From: an uncultured Candidatus Melainabacteria bacterium
GTDB lineage: Bacteria > Cyanobacteriota > Vampirovibrionia > Gastranaerophilales > Gastranaerophilaceae
Length of the DNA stretch: 40,076 nucleotides
Assembly: GCA_947090755.1 (NCBI GenBank)
Contig: CAMUPF010000016.1
Coordinates: forward strand, 1 to 40,076
Reading direction: 5' to 3'
In this document: positions 14,855 through 23,557 of the stretch, one piece after another
Position numbering within the stretch: the first letter of the stretch is position 1
Layout: the number at the start of each line of letters is the position of its first letter
Translations under genes and position numbers: made by a program
Notes under the pieces: generated by a model
Told to the model about the DNA's origin: nothing
What the model saw: only the letters and a program-made list of their open reading frames with translations
Databases searched by the model: none

Positions 14855-15426
14855 TGAAAGTATTTAAACGCTTTGCTTTCTGTTCTCTGGACAACTACAC
14901 AGCCACAACACCAGAACAAAAAGCCCTAGTTCATGAACTCGGCGAAGTTATCGAACGAGGAATGAACGGCAATATTTTAATTATCGGCAGCGTCGGAACA
15001 GGAAAAACACACCTTGCATACGCGATCATGAACGCTTGTGCCGAACGTTGGAAGGCAAGCAGCGGTGAAGAATATTATCGGAGCGACAAGGTTTATTATA
15101 CAACGATTAAAGAGATTATCGACAATATCAAGTCGTCTTGGAAGGATCCGACGGCTTCGGATATGGAAACTTATTGTAAAGTGCCGCTTTTAATCATTGA
15201 TGAAATAGGCGTTCAGTATGGAACGGACAGCGAAAGGACGGAATTATACGAGGTTTTTAACCGTCGTTATAATGATATGCTGCCGATAATTGCCATTTCA
15301 AATCACGATAAAGGCGCGCTTTTGCATATTTTGGGACAAAGAATTTATGATCGCTTAACTGGCGGGGCGTCAATCTTTGAACTATCAGGGAAAAGCTATC
15401 GACAAGGAGTAAATTATGGAAATTAA
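14851..15426 (+). CDS. DnaC-like helicase loader ATPase
   Basis: A 191-residue AAA+ ATPase of the DnaC/IstB type. Walker A GSVGTGKT (46-53), Walker B LLIIDE (113-118), a sensor-1-like PIIAISNHD (near 151) and a terminal Arg-rich part (QRIYDRLTGG). It should load the host DnaB helicase at the phage origin, working with the initiator encoded directly upstream. No phage helicase gene is present, which fits recruitment of the host helicase. Somewhat shorter than E. coli DnaC (245 residues). Confidence 0.88.
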   Translation: MMKVFKRFAFCSLDNYTATTPEQKALVHELGEVIERGMNGNILIIGSVGTGKTHLAYAIMNACAERWKASSGEEYYRSDKVYYTTIKEIIDNIKSSWKDPTASDMETYCKVPLLIIDEIGVQYGTDSERTELYEVFNRRYNDMLPIIAISNHDKGALLHILGQRIYDRLTGGASIFELSGKSYRQGVNYGN

Positions 15427-15850
15427 AGAAACAAAGCAACTTTTAACAATTCAAGACGTTGAAGACCGTATATATCAAGCCTTTACTGTTTATAGATATT
15501 TGCCACCGGTAAAGCCGCAGGGCTATTTTAACATTTTTCTGAATATGAAGCCGGAAATTGGAAAATCTGATATTAAACCGGTTATTTACGGCCACAATTT
15601 CGATCTTGCAATGGAAGTTTGCGATGTTTGGTGGTCTTTTCTTGTTGAGCTAAACGATCCGGAGTTGTTGCAGCTTATAAAATATCGTTGCGGCGCGCCT
15701 ATAATCAAAAACGGAATTGAGGTTTACTCGTGGTCTAAAATAAGGCCTTGGAAGTTAGTTGCGGCGGAATTTAACTATCATAGAAATACTGTTAAGCATA
15801 AATGGGACAATGCGCTTAAATATTTGCTTAAAACGATAAAAACGCAATAA
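15416..15850 (+). CDS. DUF6362-type protein, possible late-gene regulator
   Basis: A 144-residue protein with RYLPPVKPQGYFNIF near residues 23-37 and a C-terminal HTH-like segment (WKLVAAEFNYHRNTVKHKW). It resembles the DUF6362 family of phage proteins, for which no function is established. Strong Shine-Dalgarno AAGGAG; its start overlaps the DnaC-like gene. It is the last early gene, immediately before a promoter, short leader and two terminators, the position of lambda Q. A role in switching on late genes is inferred from this position and the HTH. Confidence 0.7.
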   Translation: MEIKETKQLLTIQDVEDRIYQAFTVYRYLPPVKPQGYFNIFLNMKPEIGKSDIKPVIYGHNFDLAMEVCDVWWSFLVELNDPELLQLIKYRCGAPIIKNGIEVYSWSKIRPWKLVAAEFNYHRNTVKHKWDNALKYLLKTIKTQ

Positions 15851-15861
15851 TAAAGGAAAAC

Positions 15862-15896
15862 TGTGCTTGATTGCGCTTAATTGTGCAAAATAGTGT
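15862..15896 (+). promoter_or_regulatory. Helically phased short repeats upstream of the late promoter
   Basis: TGTGC (15862), TGCGC (15872), TGTGC (15882) and AGTGT (15892) recur at 10-base intervals in the context TGTGCTTGAT / TGCGCTTAAT / TGTGCAAAAT. They end at the -35 of the promoter at 15898, where an activator would bind. Confidence 0.45.
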
Positions 15897-15897
15897 G

Positions 15898-15926
15898 TTG
15901 CATTTTTCGAAACAATAGTGCATAAT
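15898..15926 (+). promoter_or_regulatory. Candidate late promoter (PR'-like)
   Basis: TTGCAT (15898-15903), 17 bases, CATAAT (15921-15926). Transcription would start near 15933, produce a short leader, and meet two terminators before the late genes. Confidence 0.6.
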
Positions 15927-15932
15927 TTTGAT

Positions 15933-16013
15933 AGGATTGAAAGGAGTCTGCGAAAAATTTGCTTCTTTCCTTCCGCCGTCAAGTCGGTTTCGCCACCCTT
16001 GGCGGCTTTTTTA
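15933..16013 (+). ncRNA. Putative ~80-nt leader RNA before the late genes
   Basis: Between the promoter at 15898-15926 and the first terminator lies a non-coding stretch with a hairpin: GAAAGGAG and CTTCTTTC pair (one G.T) around an inner GCGAA/TTTGC stem. With the terminator hairpin this makes a compact two-stem RNA, comparable in layout to the lambda 6S leader RNA. No open frame of note. Confidence 0.5.
15991..16013 (+). terminator. First terminator before the late operon
   Basis: Stem CGCCA (15991-15995) / TGGCG (16000-16004), loop CCCT, followed by GCTTTTTT. Confidence 0.75.
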
Positions 16014-16053
16014 TTTTAATTGTTCTTTTACTCCTAAAAAGACATAAACCCGC

Positions 16054-16081
16054 GCCCCGTTCGAAAGTTCGGGGCTTTTTT
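16054..16081 (+). terminator. Second terminator before the late operon
   Basis: Stem GCCCCG (16054-16059) / CGGGGC (16070-16075) with a 10-base loop, followed directly by six T. Two terminators in tandem, 15 bases before the first late gene, imply that late expression needs read-through or a separate promoter. Confidence 0.8.
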
Positions 16082-16095
16082 ATAAGGTTCACGAA

Positions 16096-16428
16096 ATGTT
16101 AAAAAACGAAAATATGTATAAACTGGTTTATTTCTTGAGTTTTAGAAATAAGACTATTTTAACTGGTCGTATCATTGCGACAGAGATCAGCGACAACGGC
16201 TACATTATGCACACTGTCAAAACAAAAGATAATCTTTACTCTATTGACGACGCGATTGTTTTTGACGATTTGAAGGAAGCCGAGCAATCTCTGGAGAAAT
16301 GGCAACCGATCAATAATGAAATTATCCGCCTTACAAATAGCACGAATGACACTATTGATCGTCTTCGGGAAACAATTAACGGAAAACCACACTTTCCAGA
16401 ATATGCTGTTTCATTAAAAGGAAAATAA
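16096..16428 (+). CDS. Hypothetical protein at the start of the late operon (110 aa)
   Basis: A 110-residue soluble protein with a beta-rich N-terminal half and a helical C-terminal half (NNEIIRLTNSTNDTIDRLRE). Shine-Dalgarno AAGG is 9 bases before the ATG. No family recognised. It lies just before the terminase small subunit, separated by 3 bases. Confidence 0.6.
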   Translation: MLKNENMYKLVYFLSFRNKTILTGRIIATEISDNGYIMHTVKTKDNLYSIDDAIVFDDLKEAEQSLEKWQPINNEIIRLTNSTNDTIDRLRETINGKPHFPEYAVSLKGK

Positions 16429-16431
16429 AAA

Positions 16432-16839
16432 ATGACAAGACCGCTTAAATATAAAACAGTCGAGGAATTGGAAGCGGCTATCAAGGAATACTTCAACTCA
16501 AGACAACTTCAAGTCATGCCGCCAACTATTGCGGGGCTTGCCTTGTGGCTTGGTTTTGAAGATAGGCAGTCAATCTATGATTATAAAGACCGACCGGCTT
16601 TTTCTTGCACAATAAAAAAAGCGATTACGGCAATGGAAGATTACGCCGAACAAAGGCTTCTTGTTGGCGAAGGTTCGTCAACCGGTGCGATCTTCTGGCT
16701 GAAAAACCACGGTTGGAAAGACAAGACAGAAACAGACATCAACGTTCAAAACTATTCTTTATTTGAAGATGATGTCGAAAGAAAGGCGAAAAAGTATGTT
16801 AAAACTAACAAGCGAGGTAAAAAAAAGGTTAAAAAGTGA
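16432..16839 (+). CDS. Terminase small subunit
   Basis: A 135-residue DNA-packaging recognition protein. The N-terminal half is an HTH domain of the phage terminase small subunit type (PPTIAGLALWLGFEDRQSIYDYK), then helices with EGSSTGAIFWLKNHGWKDKTET, a stretch characteristic of this family. The C terminus is very basic (KTNKRGKKKVKK) and overlaps the large subunit start by 44 bases. It should select phage DNA for packaging, with the large subunit as motor. Confidence 0.88.
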   Translation: MTRPLKYKTVEELEAAIKEYFNSRQLQVMPPTIAGLALWLGFEDRQSIYDYKDRPAFSCTIKKAITAMEDYAEQRLLVGEGSSTGAIFWLKNHGWKDKTETDINVQNYSLFEDDVERKAKKYVKTNKRGKKKVKK

Positions 16840-18289
16840 TCTTGTGTGCTTCCGTGATGTTGTGCTTGTCAATGATCCTAAATTCGAAGTTGAAGCCAGT
16901 TCTTTCCATTATGAATTGTCTGACTTGTTGTTGAATGAAACAAGCCACGTTGCTATTGAGATGTTTCGCGAATCCGGTAAAAGTTCTTATGCTTTGCGAA
17001 CATATCCGCTTCATTGCTTGGCCTACCCTTCAAAAGACCGCGATTTTATCGTCATCATTAAGCAAAATCAAACAACGGCGTCGGCAAAATTAAAGGATAT
17101 TATCGACGAATACAAGGCAAATCCCCTTGTCCGGCATAATCTCGTTAAAATAAACGTTGAGAATAACAAGGTTTTTTCTGTCGATGTCAAAGACGAATCC
17201 GGAAATATTATCAACGTTCGCATTGAAGCATACGGAAAAGGAACAGGCATACGCGGCTTGAACAGCCAAGACAGACGGCCGAAAATCATTATTCTTGACG
17301 ACATACAGGATAAAGACGACGCCAGATCCGAAACCGTAACGGCGACGGATTGGGACTGGTTCTTGTCTGATATTGTTTTCTTGGGAGAGAATACACGAAT
17401 TTTCTTTATCGGAAACAATCTCGGCGATCGCTGCTGTATTGAAAAATGTATAAATAACGCAGACAGTCTTAAATTTAAGGTTATCCGTGTCCCGATTATG
17501 GTTGACGGCAAGCCTTCTTGGCCTGCAAGACATACCGTTGAAGGGATATTGACCGAGCGCGCACATTACGCAGAGATTGGAAAACTTGATATTTGGATGG
17601 CGGAAAAGATGTGTCAGGCCGTTGCGGAAGAAAGTCGAACGTTCAGTGAAGACGATTATCGGTATTATTCGCCTTATAGAGAACGCGAACTTGCTAGCTG
17701 TTGCAATGTATATGCTTGTCTTGATCCGGCGTCAAGTATGAATCCGGAAAGTTGTTTTCGCGCAATCACTGTTACCGGTGTTGATGAAAAAAATAACTGG
17801 TTCTTGTTGAATTGCCGTTATGGACGCTGGGACACATTCGGGATCATAAACGAGATCTTTGGCGTTGTCATTAAATATGGATTGCGTGAGTTTTTTATTG
17901 AAAAGGGTTGGTGGGAACAAGTGTCGCGACCATTGATTGAACAGGAAATGCGCCGCCGGAACGTCTTTTTTAACGTGATACCGCTTGAGCATGGCAAAGT
18001 TGGAACGAAACTTGAACGAATAAAAGCCCTTCAACCCAGATTTAAGGCGCACGCGGTATTCTTTCCGGACGAGGCGGATTGGCTCCCAGAGTTCAAGTCT
18101 GAATTGGCCGGAGTTACAAAGGACGCTATCAAGTCGGAGTATATCGACCTTGTGGACGCCTTTGCTATGACGGATCAAGTGGCTGTCGCTCCTGTTAATT
18201 ATAGGTCTTCTGCTCCGCAAAGCCGCTATGATAGAGAGGGCGGAACAAGCTACGAAATTGAAAGTTTGTTTGATATATCGGGGTATTAA
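16796..18289 (+). CDS. Terminase large subunit
   Basis: Start 16796 (MLKLTSEVKK) with Shine-Dalgarno AAAGG. The 497-residue motor-nuclease has a Walker A-like FRESGKSS (57-64), Walker B IIILDD (164-169), and an RNase H-like nuclease domain from about residue 300, with Asp310 in ACLDPASS and a late acidic IDLVDAF near residue 471. It packages DNA into the prohead. Length is normal. The variant Walker A, without the usual leading GxxxxGK glycine spacing, occurs in T7-like and related terminases. Confidence 0.93.
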   Translation: MLKLTSEVKKRLKSDLVCFRDVVLVNDPKFEVEASSFHYELSDLLLNETSHVAIEMFRESGKSSYALRTYPLHCLAYPSKDRDFIVIIKQNQTTASAKLKDIIDEYKANPLVRHNLVKINVENNKVFSVDVKDESGNIINVRIEAYGKGTGIRGLNSQDRRPKIIILDDIQDKDDARSETVTATDWDWFLSDIVFLGENTRIFFIGNNLGDRCCIEKCINNADSLKFKVIRVPIMVDGKPSWPARHTVEGILTERAHYAEIGKLDIWMAEKMCQAVAEESRTFSEDDYRYYSPYRERELASCCNVYACLDPASSMNPESCFRAITVTGVDEKNNWFLLNCRYGRWDTFGIINEIFGVVIKYGLREFFIEKGWWEQVSRPLIEQEMRRRNVFFNVIPLEHGKVGTKLERIKALQPRFKAHAVFFPDEADWLPEFKSELAGVTKDAIKSEYIDLVDAFAMTDQVAVAPVNYRSSAPQSRYDREGGTSYEIESLFDISGY

Positions 18290-18293
18290 GGCA

Positions 18294-18707
18294 ATGCTTA
18301 ATAATATGAATATCTACGGCGGTGTCGAATGTCCTTTTGAATTGATTGACAAATGGATTGAAATTGTAAACGCAGAATTTGGATTGTCGGCAAAAAATAA
18401 CGAATGTCGACAATTTTTTTATTCGATTAAAAATTATAGTTATTGGGCGTTTGCTGATGAAGGTTATGCCGTCATGACGGAAGAAGTGGATATGTGGGGA
18501 AACAAAAGTTTGGTTGTTAAATCATCTTATTTGCACCCTAAACACCGCTCACTTGCGAACTTAAACGATTTGCAACGCTACATTGAAGAAACGGCGCGGC
18601 AATGTGGCGTTAAGGATATTGTGCAAGGGACACACCTTGGAGATCGTTTTTTATCCTATCTAACGCGTCGAGGTTACAAAACTTGTGAAATGAGAAAGGA
18701 AATATAA
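18294..18707 (+). CDS. GNAT-like phage protein (possible T7 gp13-type internal protein)
   Basis: Start at 18294, 4 bases after TerL. The 137-residue protein has a GNAT-like layout: a beta-rich middle (YWAFADEGYAVMTEEVDMW), a central strand ending VVKSSYLHP, and a terminal GDRFLSYLTRRGYKTCEM that resembles the last strand-helix of acetyltransferases. Small GNAT-fold proteins next to podovirus structural genes have been described as internal virion proteins of the T7 gp13 kind. I see no clear acetyl-CoA binding loop (Q/RxxGxG/A), so enzyme activity is doubtful. Confidence 0.55.
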   Translation: MLNNMNIYGGVECPFELIDKWIEIVNAEFGLSAKNNECRQFFYSIKNYSYWAFADEGYAVMTEEVDMWGNKSLVVKSSYLHPKHRSLANLNDLQRYIEETARQCGVKDIVQGTHLGDRFLSYLTRRGYKTCEMRKEI

Positions 18708-19148
18708 ATGGGAAAAGGAAATCCGGTCAAAGAGATAACAAATACAGTAACGAAAGTTGTCGGAAATATAGTTGAAGCACCGTTTAATGTTGCAAGTGGT
18801 ATTGTTAATGGCGATGTGAACAAAGTTTTGAACGGTGCAACTAAAGGTGTTACCGGTGGAACAGTTAGTTACGACAAAAAAGGTGGTGGCTTGTTCAATG
18901 TTACAGATACGGTCGGCTCTGTCGTTGGTGGATTGACCGGAACTACCGCGTTGAAGGAAAGTCTTGAAAAGTCTTCGGCAGCGCAAGCAGCGCAGGAAAA
19001 AGCAGCAGCTGACGCAAAAGCTGCCGCAATATCACGCCGTAGGGCTGATTTGGCCGGAGATACGAAGACGGTTTTCACGACTGCGCTTGGCGATGTTGGT
19101 GGCTCTGCAGCAGGAAAAACAAAGAAAAAAACAGTTTTAGGTGGTTAA
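18708..19148 (+). CDS. Gly/Ala-rich phage structural-region protein
   Basis: A 146-residue protein with a Gly/Val/Thr-rich first half (VASGIVNGDVNKVLNGATKG; VTDTVGSVVGGLTGT) that could insert into membranes, and an Ala/Lys-rich coiled coil (AAQAAQEKAAADAKAAA). Such proteins occur between terminase and portal genes of short-tailed phages. Function unknown. Shine-Dalgarno AAAGGAAATATAA. Confidence 0.6.
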   Translation: MGKGNPVKEITNTVTKVVGNIVEAPFNVASGIVNGDVNKVLNGATKGVTGGTVSYDKKGGGLFNVTDTVGSVVGGLTGTTALKESLEKSSAAQAAQEKAAADAKAAAISRRRADLAGDTKTVFTTALGDVGGSAAGKTKKKTVLGG

Positions 19149-19149
19149 T

Positions 19150-20775
19150 ATGGAATTATCGGCGGAAAAAATAATTAAAAATTATGAAAGATTGAAAAGC
19201 GGTCGGGCTAATTTCGACTCGTTATATCAGTCTTTGCATAATTATTACTATTGCGAAAGCGATAATATAACGGAAAAAAAGGCGCGCGGAAGTGAAGTTA
19301 CAAAACTTCTTGATACAACTTCGCTTGACGCTGCTGACGTTGCAGCCGCCGGATTATCGAATTATTTGACGCCGGAATCCTCAAAGTGGTTATTTTTGGA
19401 ACATCCGAACCCCGCGCTTCGCAATAATAAAGAAGTTCAAAACTGGATGCACGACGTAGCCGATGAATTGCTTTATACGTTCTCACGTTCAAATTTTTAC
19501 AATCAGTTTTCTATTTTTTACAAAAGTTCTCTTGTTTATGGCACGGCTTCGATTGTTACTGAAAAAGATCCGCAGGATAATGTTCGCTTTTACAATATTG
19601 CAATCAATAAGCATTGGTTGACAGAAGACGCAAGGGAGCGTCCTAACTCTTATTATATTCTTTACGAATACACAGCAGAACAAGCATATTCGCGTTTTGG
19701 TGAAGCTGTCGGAAGTGATGTTAAGGAATGTTACCAAAGCGGCGCAAACGAAAACAAGAAATTCAAATATATATGCTATGTTGGACATAGAAACATCTTT
19801 GATCCGGATAAACTGGATAAGCAAAATATGCCTATTCGCGTTTGTTGGGTTGATGTTGCTAATAAAAAAATCGTTAAGGAAGACGGTTTTCGTTCAATGC
19901 CTTGTGTTTCTCATCGTTTTTATAAAGTCGCTCAAGAGGTTTACGGATATTCTCCGGCGATGAAAGCTTTACCACACGCACGGCTTCTTAATGCAATGAC
20001 TGACACCGTTCTTCGTGCCGCCATGAAGCAAACAGATCCGGCTTGGGCTGTTCCTGACAATGCTTTTATTGGCCGTCCTAACTTCAACCCGCGACAAATT
20101 AACTTCTACCGAAGAAGCAATCTTTCGCCTAGGGACGAGATATTTCCGTTAATGAGTGGCGGAAATGTTGCTTTAGGAGAAGCAGAAATCGAAGGACAAC
20201 GGCAGCAAATACGAAAACTATTCTTCAACGATACGTTTCAACAGTTTTCTGAACTAACAAAACAGATGACGGTTCCGGAAGTTATGGAGCGTATTAACGA
20301 AAAGATGTCTTTACTCGGTCCCGCAGTTGGACGTTTTATCCACGATGTTTTGCAGCCTATTTGCGAAAAAAGCGTCTTTTCCCTTTATGAAGACGGACGT
20401 TTGCCGCGTATGCCTGACATTATGCTTGACGATCCTTCTTTTGAGGTGCGCTTCACTTCACGGCTCGTTCAATCACAGCGTCAAGTTGAAGTTCAAAACC
20501 TGTCTGCCGCGCTTGGATATGTTGGACAGATTGCACAAATGAAGCCGGAAATCTTGGATAAAGTGGACGGCGACAAGGCTATTGACAAGGTGTTTAATGT
20601 GATCGGTGTTGATCCGGAAATACTTTTGGACGAACAGCAAGTCAAAGAGCTTCGGCAAGCACGAGAAGAAGCGGCCGCAGCAATGCAGGCACAACAAAAC
20701 GCACTTATGCAGGCACAAACCTATAAAACCGCAGCGGAAGGGGATCGAAATGTCAAAGACGCTGAAACTGAATGA
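19150..20775 (+). CDS. Portal (head-tail connector) protein, T7-like
   Basis: The ATG at 19150 follows AGGTGG; an in-frame GTG 9 bases upstream is less likely. The 541-residue protein matches the podovirus head-to-tail connector family: N terminus ERLKSGRANFDSLYQSLHNY, then TSLDAADVAAAGLSNYLTPES, and C-terminal Gln/Ala-rich helices (AREEAAAAMQAQQNALMQAQ) forming the barrel. It forms the dodecameric ring at one capsid vertex through which DNA is packaged and ejected, and the tail attaches. Confidence 0.92.
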   Translation: MELSAEKIIKNYERLKSGRANFDSLYQSLHNYYYCESDNITEKKARGSEVTKLLDTTSLDAADVAAAGLSNYLTPESSKWLFLEHPNPALRNNKEVQNWMHDVADELLYTFSRSNFYNQFSIFYKSSLVYGTASIVTEKDPQDNVRFYNIAINKHWLTEDARERPNSYYILYEYTAEQAYSRFGEAVGSDVKECYQSGANENKKFKYICYVGHRNIFDPDKLDKQNMPIRVCWVDVANKKIVKEDGFRSMPCVSHRFYKVAQEVYGYSPAMKALPHARLLNAMTDTVLRAAMKQTDPAWAVPDNAFIGRPNFNPRQINFYRRSNLSPRDEIFPLMSGGNVALGEAEIEGQRQQIRKLFFNDTFQQFSELTKQMTVPEVMERINEKMSLLGPAVGRFIHDVLQPICEKSVFSLYEDGRLPRMPDIMLDDPSFEVRFTSRLVQSQRQVEVQNLSAALGYVGQIAQMKPEILDKVDGDKAIDKVFNVIGVDPEILLDEQQVKELRQAREEAAAAMQAQQNALMQAQTYKTAAEGDRNVKDAETE

Positions 20776-21028
20776 TCCAAACACTATCGCCGATATTAGA
20801 ACGGCGATAAAAGATATTGAACGTGATTATCCGGTTTTTATGGATTTTCTTGAGGTATATTGCGGTTTTTATTTTCCGGTGCAATCCTGTGAGCCGAATG
20901 AAATTGTTTATTCAAGCGGTAAACGGGACGTTATTTTAACAATTAAAACAATCAGTCGCGACGATATAGCACCGGAAGACATCGCGGCTTTATTTGGAAA
21001 AGGAAATATAAATGGATCCGATAACTGA
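20750..21028 (+). CDS. Hypothetical protein between portal and scaffold (92 aa)
   Basis: Start at 20750 (MSKTLKLND) with Shine-Dalgarno GAAGGGG, overlapping the portal gene by 26 bases and the scaffold gene by 17. A small protein with helix DIRTAIKDIERDYPVFMDFLE and an acidic end. Unrecognised. The tight overlaps indicate translational coupling, which often sets head protein ratios. Confidence 0.6.
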   Translation: MSKTLKLNDPNTIADIRTAIKDIERDYPVFMDFLEVYCGFYFPVQSCEPNEIVYSSGKRDVILTIKTISRDDIAPEDIAALFGKGNINGSDN

Positions 21029-21893
21029 CAATGCAGGGCAGCCGGACGTAAACAACGGCGGCACTCAATCAATAGAACTCGCCGGAAATAGCGGTTTTGA
21101 TCTTTCAGCGGCTTTGAACGCGGAATTTTCAAGCCACCCGTCAATCCAGAAATTTAACGGCGATGTTAATAACTTGGCTAAAAGTTACTTATCACTTGAA
21201 CAGCTTATGGGGCAAGGTCGCGTTACTATTCCCAAAGACGCAAACGACAATGTCGCATGGGAAGCATACGACAAGGCTTTCAATGTTCCGGCAAAACCGG
21301 AAGATTACAAGCTAACCGCAAAAGACGGTTTCGAATATGACAGTGCAATGTTTACAAAGTTAATGCGCGACAACCATATTGCACCGGCGGCAGCACAAAA
21401 TATTCTTAACGCTTTTGCCGACACCATGGCGGAAATAAAACAAACGGAAGACGCGGCAATCGAAGCGCAGTATAACGAAACAACCAGCGCCTTGAAAAAA
21501 GAATGGGGCGCGGCATATTCGCAAAACCTTAAAATCGCAAGTTCTACACTAGCGAAATTTTGTGAAACAAAAGAAGAATACGCGCATATTGAAGGACTTA
21601 TCGGCAACGATATTTCCGCAATTAAAATTTTACACAAAATAGGATCGTCCATTTCAGAGGGAAATTTGGGCGGCTTTGAAGGACAAGTTTCTGGCTTTTC
21701 CAAAACCCCTTCGGAAGCAAAAGCCGAATTTGATCGGATTATGAACGACCCAGATGACGCATATTGGGCGGGCGCGCGAAACAGACGAAACGATGTAAAA
21801 TATTGTAAAGAACACAATATTGCGTATGTTTCAGAAGATGAGCGCAAAGCTAGGGTGCAATATGTTAATTCTTTATTGAAAATGCAGGGATAA
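21012..21893 (+). CDS. Capsid scaffolding protein
   Basis: A 293-residue acidic protein with a disordered N-terminal region (Asn/Gly/Gln-rich), a central part with NVPAKPEDYKLTAKDGFEYD, and long helices (AAQNILNAFADTMAEIKQTEDAAIEAQYNETT) followed by a basic end. This composition and its place between portal and major capsid genes identify it as the scaffold that templates prohead assembly and is later lost. Shine-Dalgarno AAAAGGAAATATAA. Confidence 0.85.
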   Translation: MDPITDNAGQPDVNNGGTQSIELAGNSGFDLSAALNAEFSSHPSIQKFNGDVNNLAKSYLSLEQLMGQGRVTIPKDANDNVAWEAYDKAFNVPAKPEDYKLTAKDGFEYDSAMFTKLMRDNHIAPAAAQNILNAFADTMAEIKQTEDAAIEAQYNETTSALKKEWGAAYSQNLKIASSTLAKFCETKEEYAHIEGLIGNDISAIKILHKIGSSISEGNLGGFEGQVSGFSKTPSEAKAEFDRIMNDPDDAYWAGARNRRNDVKYCKEHNIAYVSEDERKARVQYVNSLLKMQG

Positions 21894-21999
21894 TCTTTTT
21901 AAGACCTCTAATAATTTTCTGTTTTTAACGCCCCCGAAAGGATAAGGCGGACACTCACTTATTTTAAATTTGATAAATATTAACAGAAAGGAATATAAA

Positions 22000-22926
22000 A
22001 TGGCTGATACTAACACACAGTTAGAAATCCGCGGTCAAGACTATGCGAAGATTATTCTTCCTCTTGCCCGACAGGAACGCTCTATGCTTTACGATAAAGT
22101 ATTCGTAAAGAAAGATTTTACCGGAAAATCTTTTTACCAAGACCAGATCGGCACTTGGGAAATGTCCGAAAAAACAGGCTCTAACGTCAAGACACCGCAG
22201 AATGATCCGAACTTGGCGCGGACAAGAATTGATATTAAAACATACAACGACGCACGAATTTTTGATCGCTCTTTGAATTTACAGTCTTTCAGCGATCCGT
22301 TGAGTGTTGCTTCAATTTCTATGCAGTCCGCCGTTGGCGTGCAGATTGATAAAGTTATTTATAACGCTTTGGGTGCAACCGCACTTCGCGGCGAAACCGG
22401 CGCAAAATCTGTTACTTTACCAACCGGACGCGTAATTAACGCAAATTTCGGCGGCAAAACAACCGGCGAAGGAGCAAGCGCAACAACTGAAAACACGGGT
22501 TTAACACCGGCAAAAATCCGTCGTTCGTCTTCTATGCTTACAGCGAAAGGCGTTCCGTCTTATGACAGAACCTTCGTTGCAAGTGCAACCGGACAGGAAC
22601 AGTTGCTCGGAAACACCGAAGCGACATCTTCGGACTACAACAACGTTAAGGCTCTTGTTTCCGGAGAAATTGACACCTTTGTTGGCTTCAAGTTTGTCTT
22701 CTTGCCTGACGGCATTATCAAAGTTACCGAAAATATTGCGGAATACTACGCCTTCCACAAGACTGGCGTATGCTTCGCAATGCTTGAAGATCTGTTTATG
22801 CGTGTAGATGAGCGCGCAGATCTTTCTTATTCTAAACAGGTTTACTATGAGATCTCTTGTGGTGCCGCACGTTTGGAAGAAGAAAAAGTCGTTAAAATTC
22901 TATGCGATGAAAGCGTAGAAAATTAG
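22000..22926 (+). CDS. Major capsid protein
   Basis: Start MADTNTQLEI at 22000 with a strong GAAAGGAATATAAA leader. The 308-residue protein sits where the capsid gene is expected, after the scaffold, and is followed by its own terminator. Sequence features match podovirus coat proteins: an early helix with the pattern MLYDKVFVKKDFTGKSFYQD, then SEKTGSNVKTPQ, and a C-terminal EEKVVKILCDE. Nearly identical initiation sequence to the variable receptor-binding gene. No introns or frameshift features. Confidence 0.9.
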   Translation: MADTNTQLEIRGQDYAKIILPLARQERSMLYDKVFVKKDFTGKSFYQDQIGTWEMSEKTGSNVKTPQNDPNLARTRIDIKTYNDARIFDRSLNLQSFSDPLSVASISMQSAVGVQIDKVIYNALGATALRGETGAKSVTLPTGRVINANFGGKTTGEGASATTENTGLTPAKIRRSSSMLTAKGVPSYDRTFVASATGQEQLLGNTEATSSDYNNVKALVSGEIDTFVGFKFVFLPDGIIKVTENIAEYYAFHKTGVCFAMLEDLFMRVDERADLSYSKQVYYEISCGAARLEEEKVVKILCDESVEN

Positions 22927-22944
22927 CCGTCTTTCGTGAACCTT

Positions 22945-22974
22945 GGGGCGTGGACTTGTGCTGCGCCCCTTTTT
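22945..22974 (+). terminator. Terminator after the major capsid gene
   Basis: Stem GGGGCG (22945-22950) / CGCCCC (22964-22969), 13-base loop, followed by TTTTT. Likely a partial terminator that lowers transcription of the downstream tail genes relative to the coat protein. Confidence 0.75.
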
Positions 22975-22990
22975 AATATGAGTTTTTAAC

Positions 22991-23557
22991 ATGAGTAAAG
23001 TTAGTATTATAAATAAAGCACTTACACTTTTAGGCGCGAACAGAATAACATCACTTTCCGACAATACGATTGAAGCTAAAACAGCTAACGCCGTATATGA
23101 TCAGTCGTTGAGATCTATTTTATCGGAAACGTGTTGGAGTTTTGCCACGAAACGAACTTTACTTAATAGGCTTGAAGAAACACCGGAAGTTGGCAACGGC
23201 TATTATTTCCAACGCCCGTCTGATTGTATTGAGATTTTTGAAGCAACGGCGAATTGTTGGCGTCCAGAAGGTGAAAAGATTTGGGCGTTAGATCCGGAAC
23301 TTGGCGTCAGATATACATATTTTAACGATGATGACACCTTTTATTCTCCGAAATTCGTTGACGCCTTGGCCTGCCGTTTGGCAGCAGATATGAGTTATGA
23401 TATAACAAACTCGGCAAGCAGAACGCAGGAACTGACATCTTTATACGAAGGAGAATACTTGCCACGCGCACTTCATCACGACGCAAGTCATCAGGGCGAA
23501 ACCGTTGTAAAAGATGATGAATGGATCAACGCAGCATTGGGGCGGTCGACATGGTAA
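22991..23557 (+). CDS. Tail tubular protein A (T7 gp11-like)
   Basis: A 188-residue protein of the gp11/gatekeeper family: SIINKALTLLGANRITSLSD at the start, DQSLRSILSETCWSFATKR, and PKFVDALACRLAADMSYDIT near the end. It binds the portal and starts the short tail. Its stop overlaps the next gene's start by 7 bases, coupling the two tail tube proteins. Confidence 0.92.
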   Translation: MSKVSIINKALTLLGANRITSLSDNTIEAKTANAVYDQSLRSILSETCWSFATKRTLLNRLEETPEVGNGYYFQRPSDCIEIFEATANCWRPEGEKIWALDPELGVRYTYFNDDDTFYSPKFVDALACRLAADMSYDITNSASRTQELTSLYEGEYLPRALHHDASHQGETVVKDDEWINAALGRSTW

